From contig JAFKEQ010000002.1 in NCBI GenBank assembly GCA_017308575.1, positions 122,832 through 186,831 of the forward strand: 64,000 nucleotides of DNA, read 5' to 3'. The position numbers and the translations under genes are program-made. Within the stretch, counting starts at the first letter, position 1. The number at the start of each line of letters is the position of its first letter. Shown here piece after piece: positions 41,330-49,934 of the stretch. The notes under the pieces were generated by a model. That model searched no databases. It was not told the origin of the DNA and saw nothing but the letters and a program-made list of their open reading frames with translations. Source of the stretch: Afipia sp. (lineage in GTDB: Bacteria; Pseudomonadota; Alphaproteobacteria; Rhizobiales; Xanthobacteraceae).

Positions 41330-42523
41330 ATGCGTGTAGGAACGCCTGGATTCGTCCCGGAGCGATTGACCGAGATTCGTGCTGCGCGACGGATTGCGAG
41401 TATGTCAGCACTAGCTCGGCAACTTTCACGTAACAGCAGCACTGTTATGCGTTGGGAAGACGGTTCAAGTACTCCGGATGCTGATGCGATGACATTTTTA
41501 GCTAATTCGCTTCAAGTGCGGCGTGAATTTTTTATGCGTCCTATCTTCGCTGCTAAACGCGCTTCCTTTTGTCGGTCGTTGTCGACAACGTTGGTGCGAG
41601 ACATCAATTATCAAGAGTCGCAACTACGTTGGCTGCAAGAAATTAGCTCGATCTTGCAGCACTATGTTGATTTGCCGGAAATTGATGTGCCTGATGTATT
41701 AGGCAAGCTGACCTACAAGCAATTACGTGACGAGGATATTGAGAAGATCGCAATCGATCTACGACATCATTGGGAAGTGGGCGAAGGGCCCTGTACGGAT
41801 ATGGTGTCGCTTCTTGAGCGCATTGGGATTGTCGTTGCTACCATTGAGATGGGCACTTCAAAATTGGACGGCATTTGTACTTGGTCGGCAGTTGAAGATC
41901 GTCCTCATATAATTCTAGCAACAGATAAGATGTCATTTCCGCGACGTCAGATGGACGCTGCTCACGAACTCGCCCATGCAATTCTTCATAAGAATGTTTC
42001 AAGTGAAGAATTGAAGAAAGATTTGAAGCAGATTGAAGCGCAAGCTTTTCGTTTAGCCAGCGCATTTTTGCTGCCCTCTAATACGTATCCACTTGAGGTC
42101 CGTAGGCCGTCCCTTGCGGAGTTCTTATCGCTGAAAGCGAAATGGCGCGTATCCGTCAAAGCTCAAATCAAGAGGCTAACGGACCTTCGAGTAATCCCGG
42201 AGAGCCATGCGACCGATCTCTATAAGCTTTATTCGGCTAAAGGTTGGAATCGAGGCGAGCCACTAGATGATGAGTGGAGTATTTCGGAGCCCAGAAATCT
42301 TGCTGATGCGCTGAACTTAATTGTAGATTCTGGCACGCGAACTAAAACAGACCTTCTCTCTGTAGAATTTACAATGTCTGCTGGCGACATTGAAAACCTG
42401 ACTTCACTGCCGCCCGGTTGGTTTACTTCGCCTGCAGCAGAAGTTGTGCAGTTAAAGCAAAGCCGAGATCGTGCCGTTGCTGCCAATAGCGGTGGAGTGG
42501 TTATTCCCTTCGGGAAGCGATAG
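41330..42523 (+). CDS. XRE-type regulator fused to ImmA/IrrE metallopeptidase
   Basis: 397 residues. An N-terminal helix-turn-helix (RLTEIRAARRIASMSALARQ, then STVMRWEDG) is followed by a linker and an ImmA/IrrE (Peptidase_M78) domain: the zinc site HELAH is at 212-216 and the third ligand is likely E236 in KQIEAQAFRLASAFLL. The C-terminal third (about 290-397) is less familiar and ends GGVVIPFGKR. Proteins of this build are regulators of mobile elements and toxin-antitoxin-like modules; the protease can cleave a repressor when triggered. AT-rich and probably acquired. Confidence 0.85.
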   Translation: MRVGTPGFVPERLTEIRAARRIASMSALARQLSRNSSTVMRWEDGSSTPDADAMTFLANSLQVRREFFMRPIFAAKRASFCRSLSTTLVRDINYQESQLRWLQEISSILQHYVDLPEIDVPDVLGKLTYKQLRDEDIEKIAIDLRHHWEVGEGPCTDMVSLLERIGIVVATIEMGTSKLDGICTWSAVEDRPHIILATDKMSFPRRQMDAAHELAHAILHKNVSSEELKKDLKQIEAQAFRLASAFLLPSNTYPLEVRRPSLAEFLSLKAKWRVSVKAQIKRLTDLRVIPESHATDLYKLYSAKGWNRGEPLDDEWSISEPRNLADALNLIVDSGTRTKTDLLSVEFTMSAGDIENLTSLPPGWFTSPAAEVVQLKQSRDRAVAANSGGVVIPFGKR

Positions 42524-42532
42524 TTTTGCACC

Positions 42533-42560
42533 TTGACAAAATCATAAATATGATTATATT
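42533..42560 (+). promoter_or_regulatory. Strong sigma-70 promoter with internal dyad at the head of a structured element
   Basis: TTGACA (42533-42538), 16-bp spacer, TATATT (42555-42560). The spacer holds the dyad AATCAT-AAAT-ATGATT, suitable for a repressor. It starts 10 bp after the protease gene stop and points rightward into a stretch with no supported gene. The promoter at 54242-54270 shares TATATTCCTAT. Confidence 0.7.
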
Positions 42561-42564
42561 CCTA

Positions 42565-43030
42565 TTCATCCCGTCCCACTCTACGAGGGGCGGCTCGCGA
42601 CCGTCACGAGTCGCGGGGCGGGATGCGGTGGACGCGGCAGCGTCAGGCGCGTGGTGTGATGGTAGGGCGCGCTCCGTTTAAAGGCGCGTGAGCCATTGCT
42701 TCAGGCGCTGACGAGCCACGCTGCGCGATGCGGACCGGGGTGGAGATTCGCCTCATTTGCATCGCCTTTGCGCGTCGGCCCAAGTCGTGTGGTCCTGCGA
42801 AATCCGGTCTGCCCCGTGCGCCTTCAACCGGAGGCGTCGGCCTCAGCGGAGACGACGGCGTCAGGTTTCGACCGTTGCCGGGGAGAGCACGAAGCAAGCC
42901 GAAAAACCCACTGCGTGCGGAACGCCGGACGATCCGGTGCTTTCGTGGTGACTACACTCGTGCGCTTGTTTTCATTGCGCATGAGGCTGCGGACGCATCG
43001 TGCGTCCGGCGTTCCGTGCGCCCTCGGCTT
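42565..43030 (+). repeat. Structured gene-free element, probable dispersed repeat
   Basis: No reading frame here is convincing, but the text is full of complementary arms. CATCCCGTCCC pairs with GGGGCGGGATG (about 42567-42618), enclosing CGCGAC/GTCGCG. GCGGAACGCCGGACG (to 42931) pairs with CGTCCGGCGTTCCG (43003-43016) across 71 nt, while CGGACGCA-TCG-TGCGTCCG (42990-43008) is a competing local hairpin. From memory of Bradyrhizobium-type genomes, stretches like this recur many times and are often mis-called as small hypothetical proteins. From 43031 to 43182 I see nothing further. Confidence 0.6.
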
Positions 43031-43182
43031 TGAGGGCGGCGCGAATGGGGCAAGCCCCAGGCGCGCGGAAAACGGCTGAAAGCTTCGGGCGCGCCCGCGC
43101 CGTCATAACAACAGGGCCGATGGCGCGTGGCTGTTTGAAAATCGAATTTGGTCACTGCGGGACGGGCAACACATCGGATGTC

Positions 43183-43262
43183 ATGGCCGGACTCGTTCCG
43201 GCCATCCCGATTCGCAGACATGGTGCTCACCTTATCGGGATCACCGGGACAGGCCCGGTGAT
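43183..43262. repeat. Pair of REP-like palindromes
   Basis: ATGGCCGGA-CTCGT-TCCGGCCAT (43183-43205) and ATCACCGGG-ACAGG-CCCGGTGAT (43240-43262). They lie in the long spacer before the convergent SDR gene. Confidence 0.75.
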
Positions 43263-43350
43263 GACAATGAATGCAGGCATGGGGTTGCCTTCCATTCGTT
43301 GGCGGGGACGACATCGCGGGATGTTGCACGCGCATGCATCAATGTCGCCC

Positions 43351-44202
43351 TCACGTCCCCTCCACATGCCGCCTGAACGCCTCGGCATAATCCGGATGCC
43401 AGCGCGACAGCGCGGGCCGGTTCGCGATAATGTCGCCCGCCGCCCAGGCGATGCGCTTCTCGTCCAGCGCGCGCGGCGCATCGTTGTCCGGGCAGAGGAT
43501 GTAGAAGTCGCCGGCGCCAAGGCGCTCCAGCATGAAGTCCACGGTCTGCTCCGCGGTCCACGCGCCCGCCGGCTTCTCGCTGCGGCCGCGCGAGGTCAGC
43601 CCGGTAAACACGAAGCCGGGGATCAACAGATGCGCGGTGATCGCGCAGCCCTGTGTGCTCCGCAGCTCATGCGCCAGCGCCTCGGTGAACGCCTTCACGG
43701 CGGCCTTCGACACGTTGTAGGCGGGATCGCCCGGCGGCGTGGTGATGCCCTGCTTGGAGCCGGTGTTGATGATCAGGCCCGGCCGTCCGCGCGCGATCAT
43801 CGCCGGCGCGAACACCTGTGTGCCGTGGATGATGCCCCACAGGTTCACGTCCAGCACATGCTGCCAGCCATTGGGCGGGCCGAACATCTGGCTGCCGGGC
43901 TGGATGCCCGCATTGTTCATCAGCACGTCGGCGCCGCCGAAGCGCGCGCGCACCGCGGCTTCCAGCCGCTCGATCTCGTTGCGGTGGCTGACATCCACGG
44001 CCAGCGACATCACGTCCTCGCTGCCGCCGGGCGCGACATAGGTGAGAAGTTCGGCCGCGCGCGCGAGCTTGTCGGCGTCGTGATCGGCGATGCAGATCTT
44101 CAGGCCGAGCTTGGCGAAGTGGTTGGCCGCGGCAAGGCCGATGCCGGACGCGCCGCCGGTGATCACGGCGACGGACTGCGGGACGAGGGCGGGGTGGGAC
44201 AT
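43351..44202 (-). CDS. Short-chain dehydrogenase/reductase
   Basis: 283 residues from the ATG at 44202, with GGAGGATC upstream. A classical SDR: cofactor motif TGGASGIGLA (about 15-24), NNAG (about 94-97), the catalytic Ser in NTGSKQG and the Tyr/Lys pair in PAYNVSKAAV. The acidic residue after strand 2 (IADHDADKL) favours NAD(H). The C-terminal extension past residue 225 is longer than in minimal SDRs. The substrate is unknown; the gene is divergent from a lytic transglycosylase. Confidence 0.9.
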   Translation of the reverse strand: MSHPALVPQSVAVITGGASGIGLAAANHFAKLGLKICIADHDADKLARAAELLTYVAPGGSEDVMSLAVDVSHRNEIERLEAAVRARFGGADVLMNNAGIQPGSQMFGPPNGWQHVLDVNLWGIIHGTQVFAPAMIARGRPGLIINTGSKQGITTPPGDPAYNVSKAAVKAFTEALAHELRSTQGCAITAHLLIPGFVFTGLTSRGRSEKPAGAWTAEQTVDFMLERLGAGDFYILCPDNDAPRALDEKRIAWAAGDIIANRPALSRWHPDYAEAFRRHVEGT

Positions 44203-44424
44203 GATCGATCCTCCGGCAATGAACGCTGGCTGCTTGTATCCGAAAGGCGGCCGCCGCGCGAGGCGGCGAGGCGCCTCGCTGCCGCAAGTCCGCCGCGCTT
44301 TGTTCATCTTCCGCCTGTCACACGGAACAAGTTATTTCAAAAGCGCGCCAGGCATCGTGGATGGCCGCGACAAACCACGCGGCCGCGGTGTAGAGTTGCC
44401 TGTCGATTTCAAACGGAGCCCCAG

Positions 44425-45243
44425 ATGCTCGGACGCCGCCTCATCGCTCTTCTCGCCACCTGCGTTGTTTCCACCGTCGCACTGTCCACGCCGACCTTCG
44501 CCGCACGCTGCGGCGGCGATTTCAATGCCTTTGTCGCGGCGATGTCGCAGGAGGCGGCCGCGGCGGGAATTTCGCAAGGCGTGATCGCGCAGGCTTTCGC
44601 CGGGGTGACGCAGGATCAGGCCGTGCTGTCGTTCGACCGCCGCCAGCGCGGCACCTTCAACAAGACCTTCGAGCAATATGTCGCCACCCGCGTCGGTGCG
44701 GGGCGCATCAAGATGGGCAAGCAGATGCTGCTGCGTCATGCGTCGCTCCTGTCGCGCGTCGAGCAGCGTTTCGGCGTGCCGCGGGAAATCGTGGTGGCGA
44801 TCTGGGGGCTGGAATCGGATTTCGGCAAGGGCGATATCGGCAAGATGCCGGTGATCCGCACGCTGACCACCATGGCGCACGATTGCCGCCGCACCGAACT
44901 GTTTCAGGGCGAACTGCTCGCGGCGCTGAAGATTCTCCAGCGCGGCGATCTTCCGCTGCGCGATCTGATCGGCGCCTATGCCGGCGAGATCGGCCAGACC
45001 CAGTTTCTGCCGTCGTCCTACATCAAGTACGGCGTCGATTTCGACGGCAACGGCCATGTCGATCTGCGCCATAGCGTGCCGGACGTGCTGGCCTCCACCG
45101 CGAACCTGTTGAAGACCGCAGGCTTCCGCGCCGGCCAGCCCTATGGCGAAGGCACAGCGAATTTCGAGGCGATGCGCGAGTGGAACAGGGCCACCATCTA
45201 TCGCAAGACCATCGGCTATTTCGCCGATCGCCTCGCAGAATAG
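44425..45243 (+). CDS. Lytic murein transglycosylase (MltB type)
   Basis: 272 residues from the ATG at 44425. A signal peptide (RLIALLATCVVSTVALSTPTFA) is followed by the SLT_2 (MltB-like) domain. The catalytic Glu is in IWGLESDFGKGDIGK; GQTQFLPSSYIKYGVDFDGNG is the second hallmark and the domain ends at the C-terminus. It cleaves peptidoglycan glycan strands in the periplasm to 1,6-anhydro ends. There is no peptidoglycan-binding domain, in contrast with the related gene at 57520. Confidence 0.93.
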   Translation: MLGRRLIALLATCVVSTVALSTPTFAARCGGDFNAFVAAMSQEAAAAGISQGVIAQAFAGVTQDQAVLSFDRRQRGTFNKTFEQYVATRVGAGRIKMGKQMLLRHASLLSRVEQRFGVPREIVVAIWGLESDFGKGDIGKMPVIRTLTTMAHDCRRTELFQGELLAALKILQRGDLPLRDLIGAYAGEIGQTQFLPSSYIKYGVDFDGNGHVDLRHSVPDVLASTANLLKTAGFRAGQPYGEGTANFEAMREWNRATIYRKTIGYFADRLAE

Positions 45244-45374
45244 CGAACAGCGCACAATCTATGGAGCTTCAGATTTTAGGCTGAATGAGTTCGGCGCACA
45301 CAGTGCAGGCCGGGAGCAGGCTCAACCGGCAGCTCGGGCGAAGCGACTCCGCCCGAGCCACTTCGAAACAGAAG

Positions 45375-45467
45375 CTACTTCTTCTTGGCCTTCTTGGTCT
45401 TTTTGGCTTTTGTGGCCTTCTTGACTGTCTTCTTAGCTTTCTTCGCCTTCTTGGCTTTCTTCGCCAT
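45375..45467 (-). CDS. Very short Lys/Ala-rich basic protein
   Basis: 30 residues from the ATG at 45467, chosen because TGAGGG lies just upstream; an in-frame start at 45512 (MPRDVDVNSNPM) would give 45 residues. The sequence is almost wholly AKK-type repeats, as in the C-terminal tails of histone H1-like and HU-like proteins, so nucleic-acid binding is likely. The low complexity makes homology useless for proof. The leader contains the palindrome GTTGACGTCAAC at 45489-45500. Confidence 0.6.
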   Translation of the reverse strand: MAKKAKKAKKAKKTVKKATKAKKTKKAKKK

Positions 45468-45923
45468 AACAGCCCTCATAGGGTTGGAGTTGACGTCAAC
45501 GTCACGAGGCATGCTCGGCGACAGGCCATCGCGCAGCCTCGCATTCGATCCGAGCCGATTCGCGGAAAATTGTCGCGTGTTTTTCAATCGGACGACGGGC
45601 TGGTGACGCGCGAACTTTTGTTTTCCTGTGGATGATCGTCGCTACGTCAGGGTTAACGCGGCTTCACGTCTTTCGCTTCTGCTTTCGCCGACACGCATAA
45701 CGCGCATCAACAGCGTTCACTTTCGTGCCGGGCTCGCACGTTCATCAATTCACAACCACAGCGCGGTTTATCCGGTGGAAGTCAGACTCCGTTAAGTGCG
45801 CCCCGGCGAGGATACCGCAGTCTCGGGGGAGGCAGGTTCCGATGTGGAACCGGAAGGGTGAAGTCAGATGACCATTTGGGACAGGGCCATTGGGGCGGGC
45901 CGTCGCGCCTCTTGGGGTGGCCG
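45468..45923. other. 456-bp spacer between divergent genes
   Basis: It holds the leader and promoter of the basic protein and the promoter region of the diguanylate cyclase. Apart from the GTTGACGTCAAC palindrome I see no repeat, RNA gene or extra reading frame of note. Confidence 0.4.
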
Positions 45924-47138
45924 ATGCTGAGCGTTCCAACCCTCTGGATCGTCTTCGTAGTCAATTTCGTCGCGCTTGGCGTGGTGTGGGCCTATGTCGC
46001 CCGCCGTTATCCCAATCTTGAGGCCGCGCGGTTCTGGGCTGCTTCTGCTTTTGTCGCCGCGTTTGGTGCCGTGGTGGCGATGTCGCGCAGCGCCATCGAT
46101 CCGCAGGATCACATTCTGCTTCTCGTCCCGTTGCTGGCTGGCGGCTCCATCCTGGTTCTGGCGGTGTGCCTTGCAACCATGGGCATCCGGAGATTCTACG
46201 GCAAGTCGCCGTCCTGGCGCCTCACGTGCGCCGTCGTCGCTATCAACTTTCTAGGGCTGGCGTATTTCGTCTGGCACGACAACATGGTGATGCGCATCCT
46301 GATCTACTCTGGATGCCAGATCGTGCCGATGGCCCTGACGTTGCCGCTTGTTCTGTCTCGCGACCATGGCCGTGAACATTCCGGCGCGCGCCTCGCCGGC
46401 TGGATTGTGATCGTGATGATCGGGGTCTACGTGCTTCGATCGGTAGCGGCTGTGCTGCACGTGGGCGGCAATGTCTCGTTGATCGAGTTCAACCCGTTCC
46501 AGGCTGTGCTGATTCTGACGCTGGTGTTCCTGTCGATGATGTGGAATTTCGGTTTCGTGCTGATGGCGATCGACCGCCTTCGCACGGAGGTCGCGGAGCT
46601 CGCGCTGTTCGATGATCTTACCGGTGCCGCCAACCGCCGCCAGTTGCTGGCACGGCTGGAAGCAGAATGTGCACGCGCGAGCCGTTCCGGCGAAGTCTTC
46701 GCGCTGCTAATGATCGACCTCGACGGGTTCAAGGACATCAACGACGCCAACGGCCACGCGGCGGGTGACGAATGCCTGCGGCTGTTTACGCGTGTTGCCG
46801 GAAGCCGGCTGCGGGCGGGCGATCTGCTGGCGCGGATGGGCGGCGATGAGTTCTGCGTCGTCTTGCCGTCCACCACGTTGCGTGAGGGCGCAATGGTGGC
46901 GCGTCACGTGCTGGAGGCCTGCAAGAATGAGCAGGCGCAGTGGAATAACACGGCGTTGACGCTCTCCGCATCGATCGGCGTGGCGCAATGGCGGCCGGAA
47001 ATCGCGTTGCAGGCGGAACGGCTGATCGCCGCGGCCGACCGCGCGCTTTACATGGCGAAAAAAGACGGCAAGAACGGCTACGCGGTGTTCGATGCAACGC
47101 CGCTGGACAACGAGCCGATACTTCGCAAAACGGCTTGA
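45924..47138 (+). CDS. Membrane diguanylate cyclase (GGDEF)
   Basis: 404 residues from the ATG at 45924 after GGGGTGG; a GTG at 45858 is possible. Six or seven membrane helices fill the first 210 residues (starting VPTLWIVFVVNFVALGVVW). The GGDEF domain follows, with the metal and substrate text MIDLDGFKDINDANGHAAGD, the active-site MGGDEF and an intact upstream RAGD inhibitory site. It therefore should make c-di-GMP and be feedback-inhibited. There is no EAL domain. It ends at a bidirectional-looking terminator. Confidence 0.92.
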   Translation: MLSVPTLWIVFVVNFVALGVVWAYVARRYPNLEAARFWAASAFVAAFGAVVAMSRSAIDPQDHILLLVPLLAGGSILVLAVCLATMGIRRFYGKSPSWRLTCAVVAINFLGLAYFVWHDNMVMRILIYSGCQIVPMALTLPLVLSRDHGREHSGARLAGWIVIVMIGVYVLRSVAAVLHVGGNVSLIEFNPFQAVLILTLVFLSMMWNFGFVLMAIDRLRTEVAELALFDDLTGAANRRQLLARLEAECARASRSGEVFALLMIDLDGFKDINDANGHAAGDECLRLFTRVAGSRLRAGDLLARMGGDEFCVVLPSTTLREGAMVARHVLEACKNEQAQWNNTALTLSASIGVAQWRPEIALQAERLIAAADRALYMAKKDGKNGYAVFDATPLDNEPILRKTA

Positions 47139-47156
47139 TTCACGTCATCGGTCAAA

Positions 47157-47190
47157 GGAAAAGGCCCGGAGTCTGCTCCGGGCCTTTTCC
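47157..47190. terminator. Strong terminator between convergent genes
   Basis: The perfect 14-bp stem GGAAAAGGCCCGGA/TCCGGGCCTTTTCC with a six-base loop. The A- and T-rich ends allow use from either direction, for the cyclase and for the small secreted-protein gene. Confidence 0.85.
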
Positions 47191-47208
47191 TATGCGGTTC
47201 TTGTGCGG

Positions 47209-47520
47209 CTACCAAGGGTTTGGGTTCATATCGACCGGGTTCGGCTGATTGCCATATTCCCGCTGAATACGCTGCTGGCGGTAGTAAGCCGGTCCATAAA
47301 CAGGTTCGGCATAGACCGGTTCGCCATAATATGCGGGACCGCTGTAATAGGCCGGTCCTCCATAATAATTGTAGGAATTGGCAGCTGCGCCCGCGGCCAG
47401 CGCACCGGCGGCGAGTCCAAATCCAATGGCGGCGGCGTTACGTCCCCCGCGCGCCTCAGCCGGAGCAGAGAGCGTAGCAATCGCCGCCACGGTCGTCAGC
47501 GCAAGTACTGTCTTTTTCAT
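47209..47520 (-). CDS. Secreted Tyr/Gly/Pro-rich small protein
   Basis: 103 residues. The signal peptide KKTVLALTTVAAIATLSAPAEA is followed by a glycine/alanine-rich helix (AAAIGFGLAAGALAAGAAA) and then tandem tyrosine-rich units of the type GPAYYSGPAYYGEPVYAEPVY. Such proteins are common in Bradyrhizobiaceae and of unknown function, perhaps outer-membrane or surface associated. It converges on the diguanylate cyclase and shares its terminator. Confidence 0.8.
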   Translation of the reverse strand: MKKTVLALTTVAAIATLSAPAEARGGRNAAAIGFGLAAGALAAGAAANSYNYYGGPAYYSGPAYYGEPVYAEPVYGPAYYRQQRIQREYGNQPNPVDMNPNPW

Positions 47521-47657
47521 GGTCGATCCCTTTCTCGGTTTGCGGGATCAACCGGCGCAGGGCGCGAAAGTTCAATTTGACCGGCTATGGAATTAAATCG
47601 ACGCCGACGGAACAAAATCGTCGCCCCCGTTTTGTCAATTTTTCACGGGGGTTCGAT

Positions 47658-47753
47658 ATGAAGCTTATCGAGAAAATCGCCGAAGACCGGCCGCTGCGCT
47701 ACGCATTTGCGGCCATGGCCATTCTGTTCCTGTTCGGCATGGTGATGAACTAA
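47658..47753 (+). CDS. 31-residue single-pass membrane peptide
   Basis: The frame ATG 47658 to TAA 47751-47753 encodes a charged lead (KLIEKIAEDRPLRYAF) and a hydrophobic helix (AAMAILFLFGMVMN). CGGGGG lies 6-7 nt upstream, which makes translation credible despite the length. No relatives were recognised. It stands alone between two minus-strand genes. Confidence 0.55.
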   Translation: MKLIEKIAEDRPLRYAFAAMAILFLFGMVMN

Positions 47754-47836
47754 CAAGGCAAACGAGGCTGGCAACATATCCGCTGGCGCGGCTATGACGC
47801 CGCGCCTTGGGCATATTGCGTTTATTTCGTCTCATT

Positions 47837-48799
47837 TTATTTCGTGCGGGCGGTGCCGTCGTGCATCAGCTCGCCGAGATTGGAAACGGCGCGTTTCGGA
47901 CGGTCATCGACGATGAGCTGGAAGATATCCGGCCGCGCATAATGGCCGGTCGCGTCGAAATCGAATTTGCCACGCGCGACCTCGTCAAGGTCGATCTCGG
48001 CATAGAGAATTTTTTCGCCGGTGAAGTCCGGTCCGGCCAGCACCTTTCCGAGCGGGTCGATGATGGCGCTGCCGCCGCGCATCATCACTGTTTCCGGATC
48101 GTCGCCGAGCAGCGACTCATGCTCGTGCGAATACATGCCGCGCTTCATATACTGGCAAGCGGTCAGCACGAAACAGCGCCCTTCCAGCGCGATATGCTGC
48201 ATCGACGAGAGCCAGGTATCGCGGTCGTCCGCCGTCGGCGCGCAATAGATCGAGATTCCTTGCGAGAACATATGCATGCGCAACATCGGCATGTAGTTCT
48301 CCCAGCAGATCACGGCTCCGACGCGGCCGAGCGGTGTGTCGAACACGGGCATGGTCGATCCGTCGCCAAAGCCCCAGATCAGCCGCTCGCCCGCGGTGGG
48401 CATCAGCTTGCGATGTTTGCCGATCAGGCCGCGCGCACCGTCAAAGAACAGCACGGTGCAATAGAGCGTGGCATGCTCGCGTTCGATGCAGCCGATCACG
48501 GCAAACATCCCGCTCTCGGCGGTTGCGGCTTCGATGGTCTTTACTTCTTCGCCGTCGAGATCGATGGCTGCGTCATAATAACGGCGGAAAGCCTCGCGCC
48601 CCTCTGGCTTGCGCATTCCGATCGGTGCACCGAACGATGCACCCTTCGGGTAACCTCCGATGAAAGCTTCCGGGAAGACCGCCAGACGCGCGCCTTGCGA
48701 CGCTGCTTCGCGGATGAGATCGGCAGTTTTGACAGCGGACTTCAACGGATCGTCGGGGAACGATCCGGCTTGGACGACGGCGGCTTTATACTTGGACAT
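47837..48799 (-). CDS. Nitrilase
   Basis: 320 residues. The catalytic triad is in place: Glu44 (VFPEAFIGGYPKG), Lys131 (HRKLMPTAGER) and Cys165 (GAVICWENYMP). The cysteine context CWENYMP is that of true nitrilases rather than aliphatic amidases or NAD synthetase domains. It hydrolyses a nitrile to the carboxylic acid and ammonia. The cytoplasmic enzyme usually forms spirals or large oligomers. The substrate (aromatic, arylacetonitrile or cyanide-type) cannot be decided from sequence. Confidence 0.93.
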   Translation of the reverse strand: MSKYKAAVVQAGSFPDDPLKSAVKTADLIREAASQGARLAVFPEAFIGGYPKGASFGAPIGMRKPEGREAFRRYYDAAIDLDGEEVKTIEAATAESGMFAVIGCIEREHATLYCTVLFFDGARGLIGKHRKLMPTAGERLIWGFGDGSTMPVFDTPLGRVGAVICWENYMPMLRMHMFSQGISIYCAPTADDRDTWLSSMQHIALEGRCFVLTACQYMKRGMYSHEHESLLGDDPETVMMRGGSAIIDPLGKVLAGPDFTGEKILYAEIDLDEVARGKFDFDATGHYARPDIFQLIVDDRPKRAVSNLGELMHDGTARTK

Positions 48800-49014
48800 T
48801 GGACCTGCGACCGGTTCGAGACTGTTGTATTGGGAACCTATCGCAACTTCGCACCCGTCGCCAACGCCCGCGTGGGAATTGCCTTTGCGTGACTACGGGT
48901 GCGACATTTCGCCGGATAAAGCCCGCGCGCAACTTGCGCCGCAATTGCGGGTTTCTATCTAGAGGTGCTCGCCTTAGGGCAGGCAGGCTTTCAGGTTTAG
49001 AGGACCGACGCACC

Positions 49015-49566
49015 ATGACGACCGCCAAGATGACTGACGACGCCATCTTCGATCGCTTCACGCGCCGCAACGGCGGCAAGCGACCGCCGATCATCGACCA
49101 GGACGGCAACGAGGTGCATCCCGGGCGCGAGGCATGGGGCAATGCATTCGGAGGAAGCGCGGCCCAAGGCGCGGCCGGTTTCGATTTCCAGAGCCTGAGC
49201 GGACTGTCGTTCGGCCCGCTGACGCGCGAACAACGCTTCGCACGCATCGAAGCGCTGTCGAAATTGCTCGACGTCGCCTTTGTGCTGCCGGGCACTAATG
49301 TGCGTTACGGTATCGACGGTTTGATCGGCCTCATTCCAATTGTCGGCGATCTGCTGACCACCGCGATCTCGCTCTGGATCGTGCGCGAGGCGCGTGCGAT
49401 CGGCGCGCCAAAACACGTGGTAGCGCGGATGCTCGGCAATGTTGCGCTCGATGGCGTGGTCGGCCTGGTGCCGTTCGCGGGCGACGCTTTCGACGTCATG
49501 TTCCGCGCCAACATGCGCAATATGCGCATTCTGAAAAAGTGGATGGATAAGCAGCCGCGCGTCTGA
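49015..49566 (+). CDS. DUF4112 protein
   Basis: 183 residues from the ATG at 49015. An N-terminal hydrophilic segment of about 75 residues precedes the DUF4112 core: LSKLLDVAFVLPGTNVRYG, DGLIGLIPIVGDLLTTAISL, and GNVALDGVVGLVPFAGDAFD, a duplicated Gly-rich pattern that probably makes two re-entrant or paired hydrophobic helices. The family is membrane-associated and uncharacterised. It is divergent from the nitrilase gene. Confidence 0.88.
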   Translation: MTTAKMTDDAIFDRFTRRNGGKRPPIIDQDGNEVHPGREAWGNAFGGSAAQGAAGFDFQSLSGLSFGPLTREQRFARIEALSKLLDVAFVLPGTNVRYGIDGLIGLIPIVGDLLTTAISLWIVREARAIGAPKHVVARMLGNVALDGVVGLVPFAGDAFDVMFRANMRNMRILKKWMDKQPRV

Positions 49567-49601
49567 TTTGCGCGCGGCGAAAACCGCCGGCTGAGCTATC
49601 T

Positions 49602-49934
49602 TTAGCCGGCGGCAGCGGCCTTCTTGCGCGGTGCTGCAGCCACCGGGGCTGGTGCGGATTCGGCTTCCACCACAGGCGCGGGAGCTTCCGGCCGATTACG
49701 CTGGAGCGGGAAATCCGGCGCTTCATACAGCGTGCGGATGCCGCTCTGATCGAAGCGGGCTTCGTCGACCTGAAGATAGGCGCCATTCAGGCTGTCAGCG
49801 GGAAGTTGTTCGATCGCGAACTGCACGGCTTCGGCTGCTGTCGGAAAACGGCGATAGGCAAAACCGGCGCGCTTTTTCTTGCGGATCGCAGCAGGAAAGA
49901 GTTCAGCCTCGGTATTGTAATTGAACGCAGCCAT
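49602..49934 (-). CDS. Small conserved hypothetical protein
   Basis: 110 residues from the ATG at 49934, with GAGAAGG upstream; a longer frame to 50021 is less likely. It begins with an alpha/beta text ([38 protein letters not shown]) and ends in an Ala/Pro-rich tail closing [10 protein letters not shown]. The tail resembles disordered basic linkers. I recognise no function; the Tyr/Phe-rich first half is reminiscent of proteins found only in this family of bacteria. Confidence 0.7.
   Translation of the reverse strand: MAAFNYNTEAELFPAAIRKKKRAGFAYRRFPTAAEAVQFAIEQLPADSLNGAYLQVDEARFDQSGIRTLYEAPDFPLQRNRPEAPAPVVEAESAPAPVAAAPRKKAAAAG

Noticed and set aside
42643..43079. Several overlapping short frames on both strands of the first structured element
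   Set aside because: They follow the palindromic arms rather than a protein-like composition and lack ribosome binding sites; taken as by-products of the repeat.
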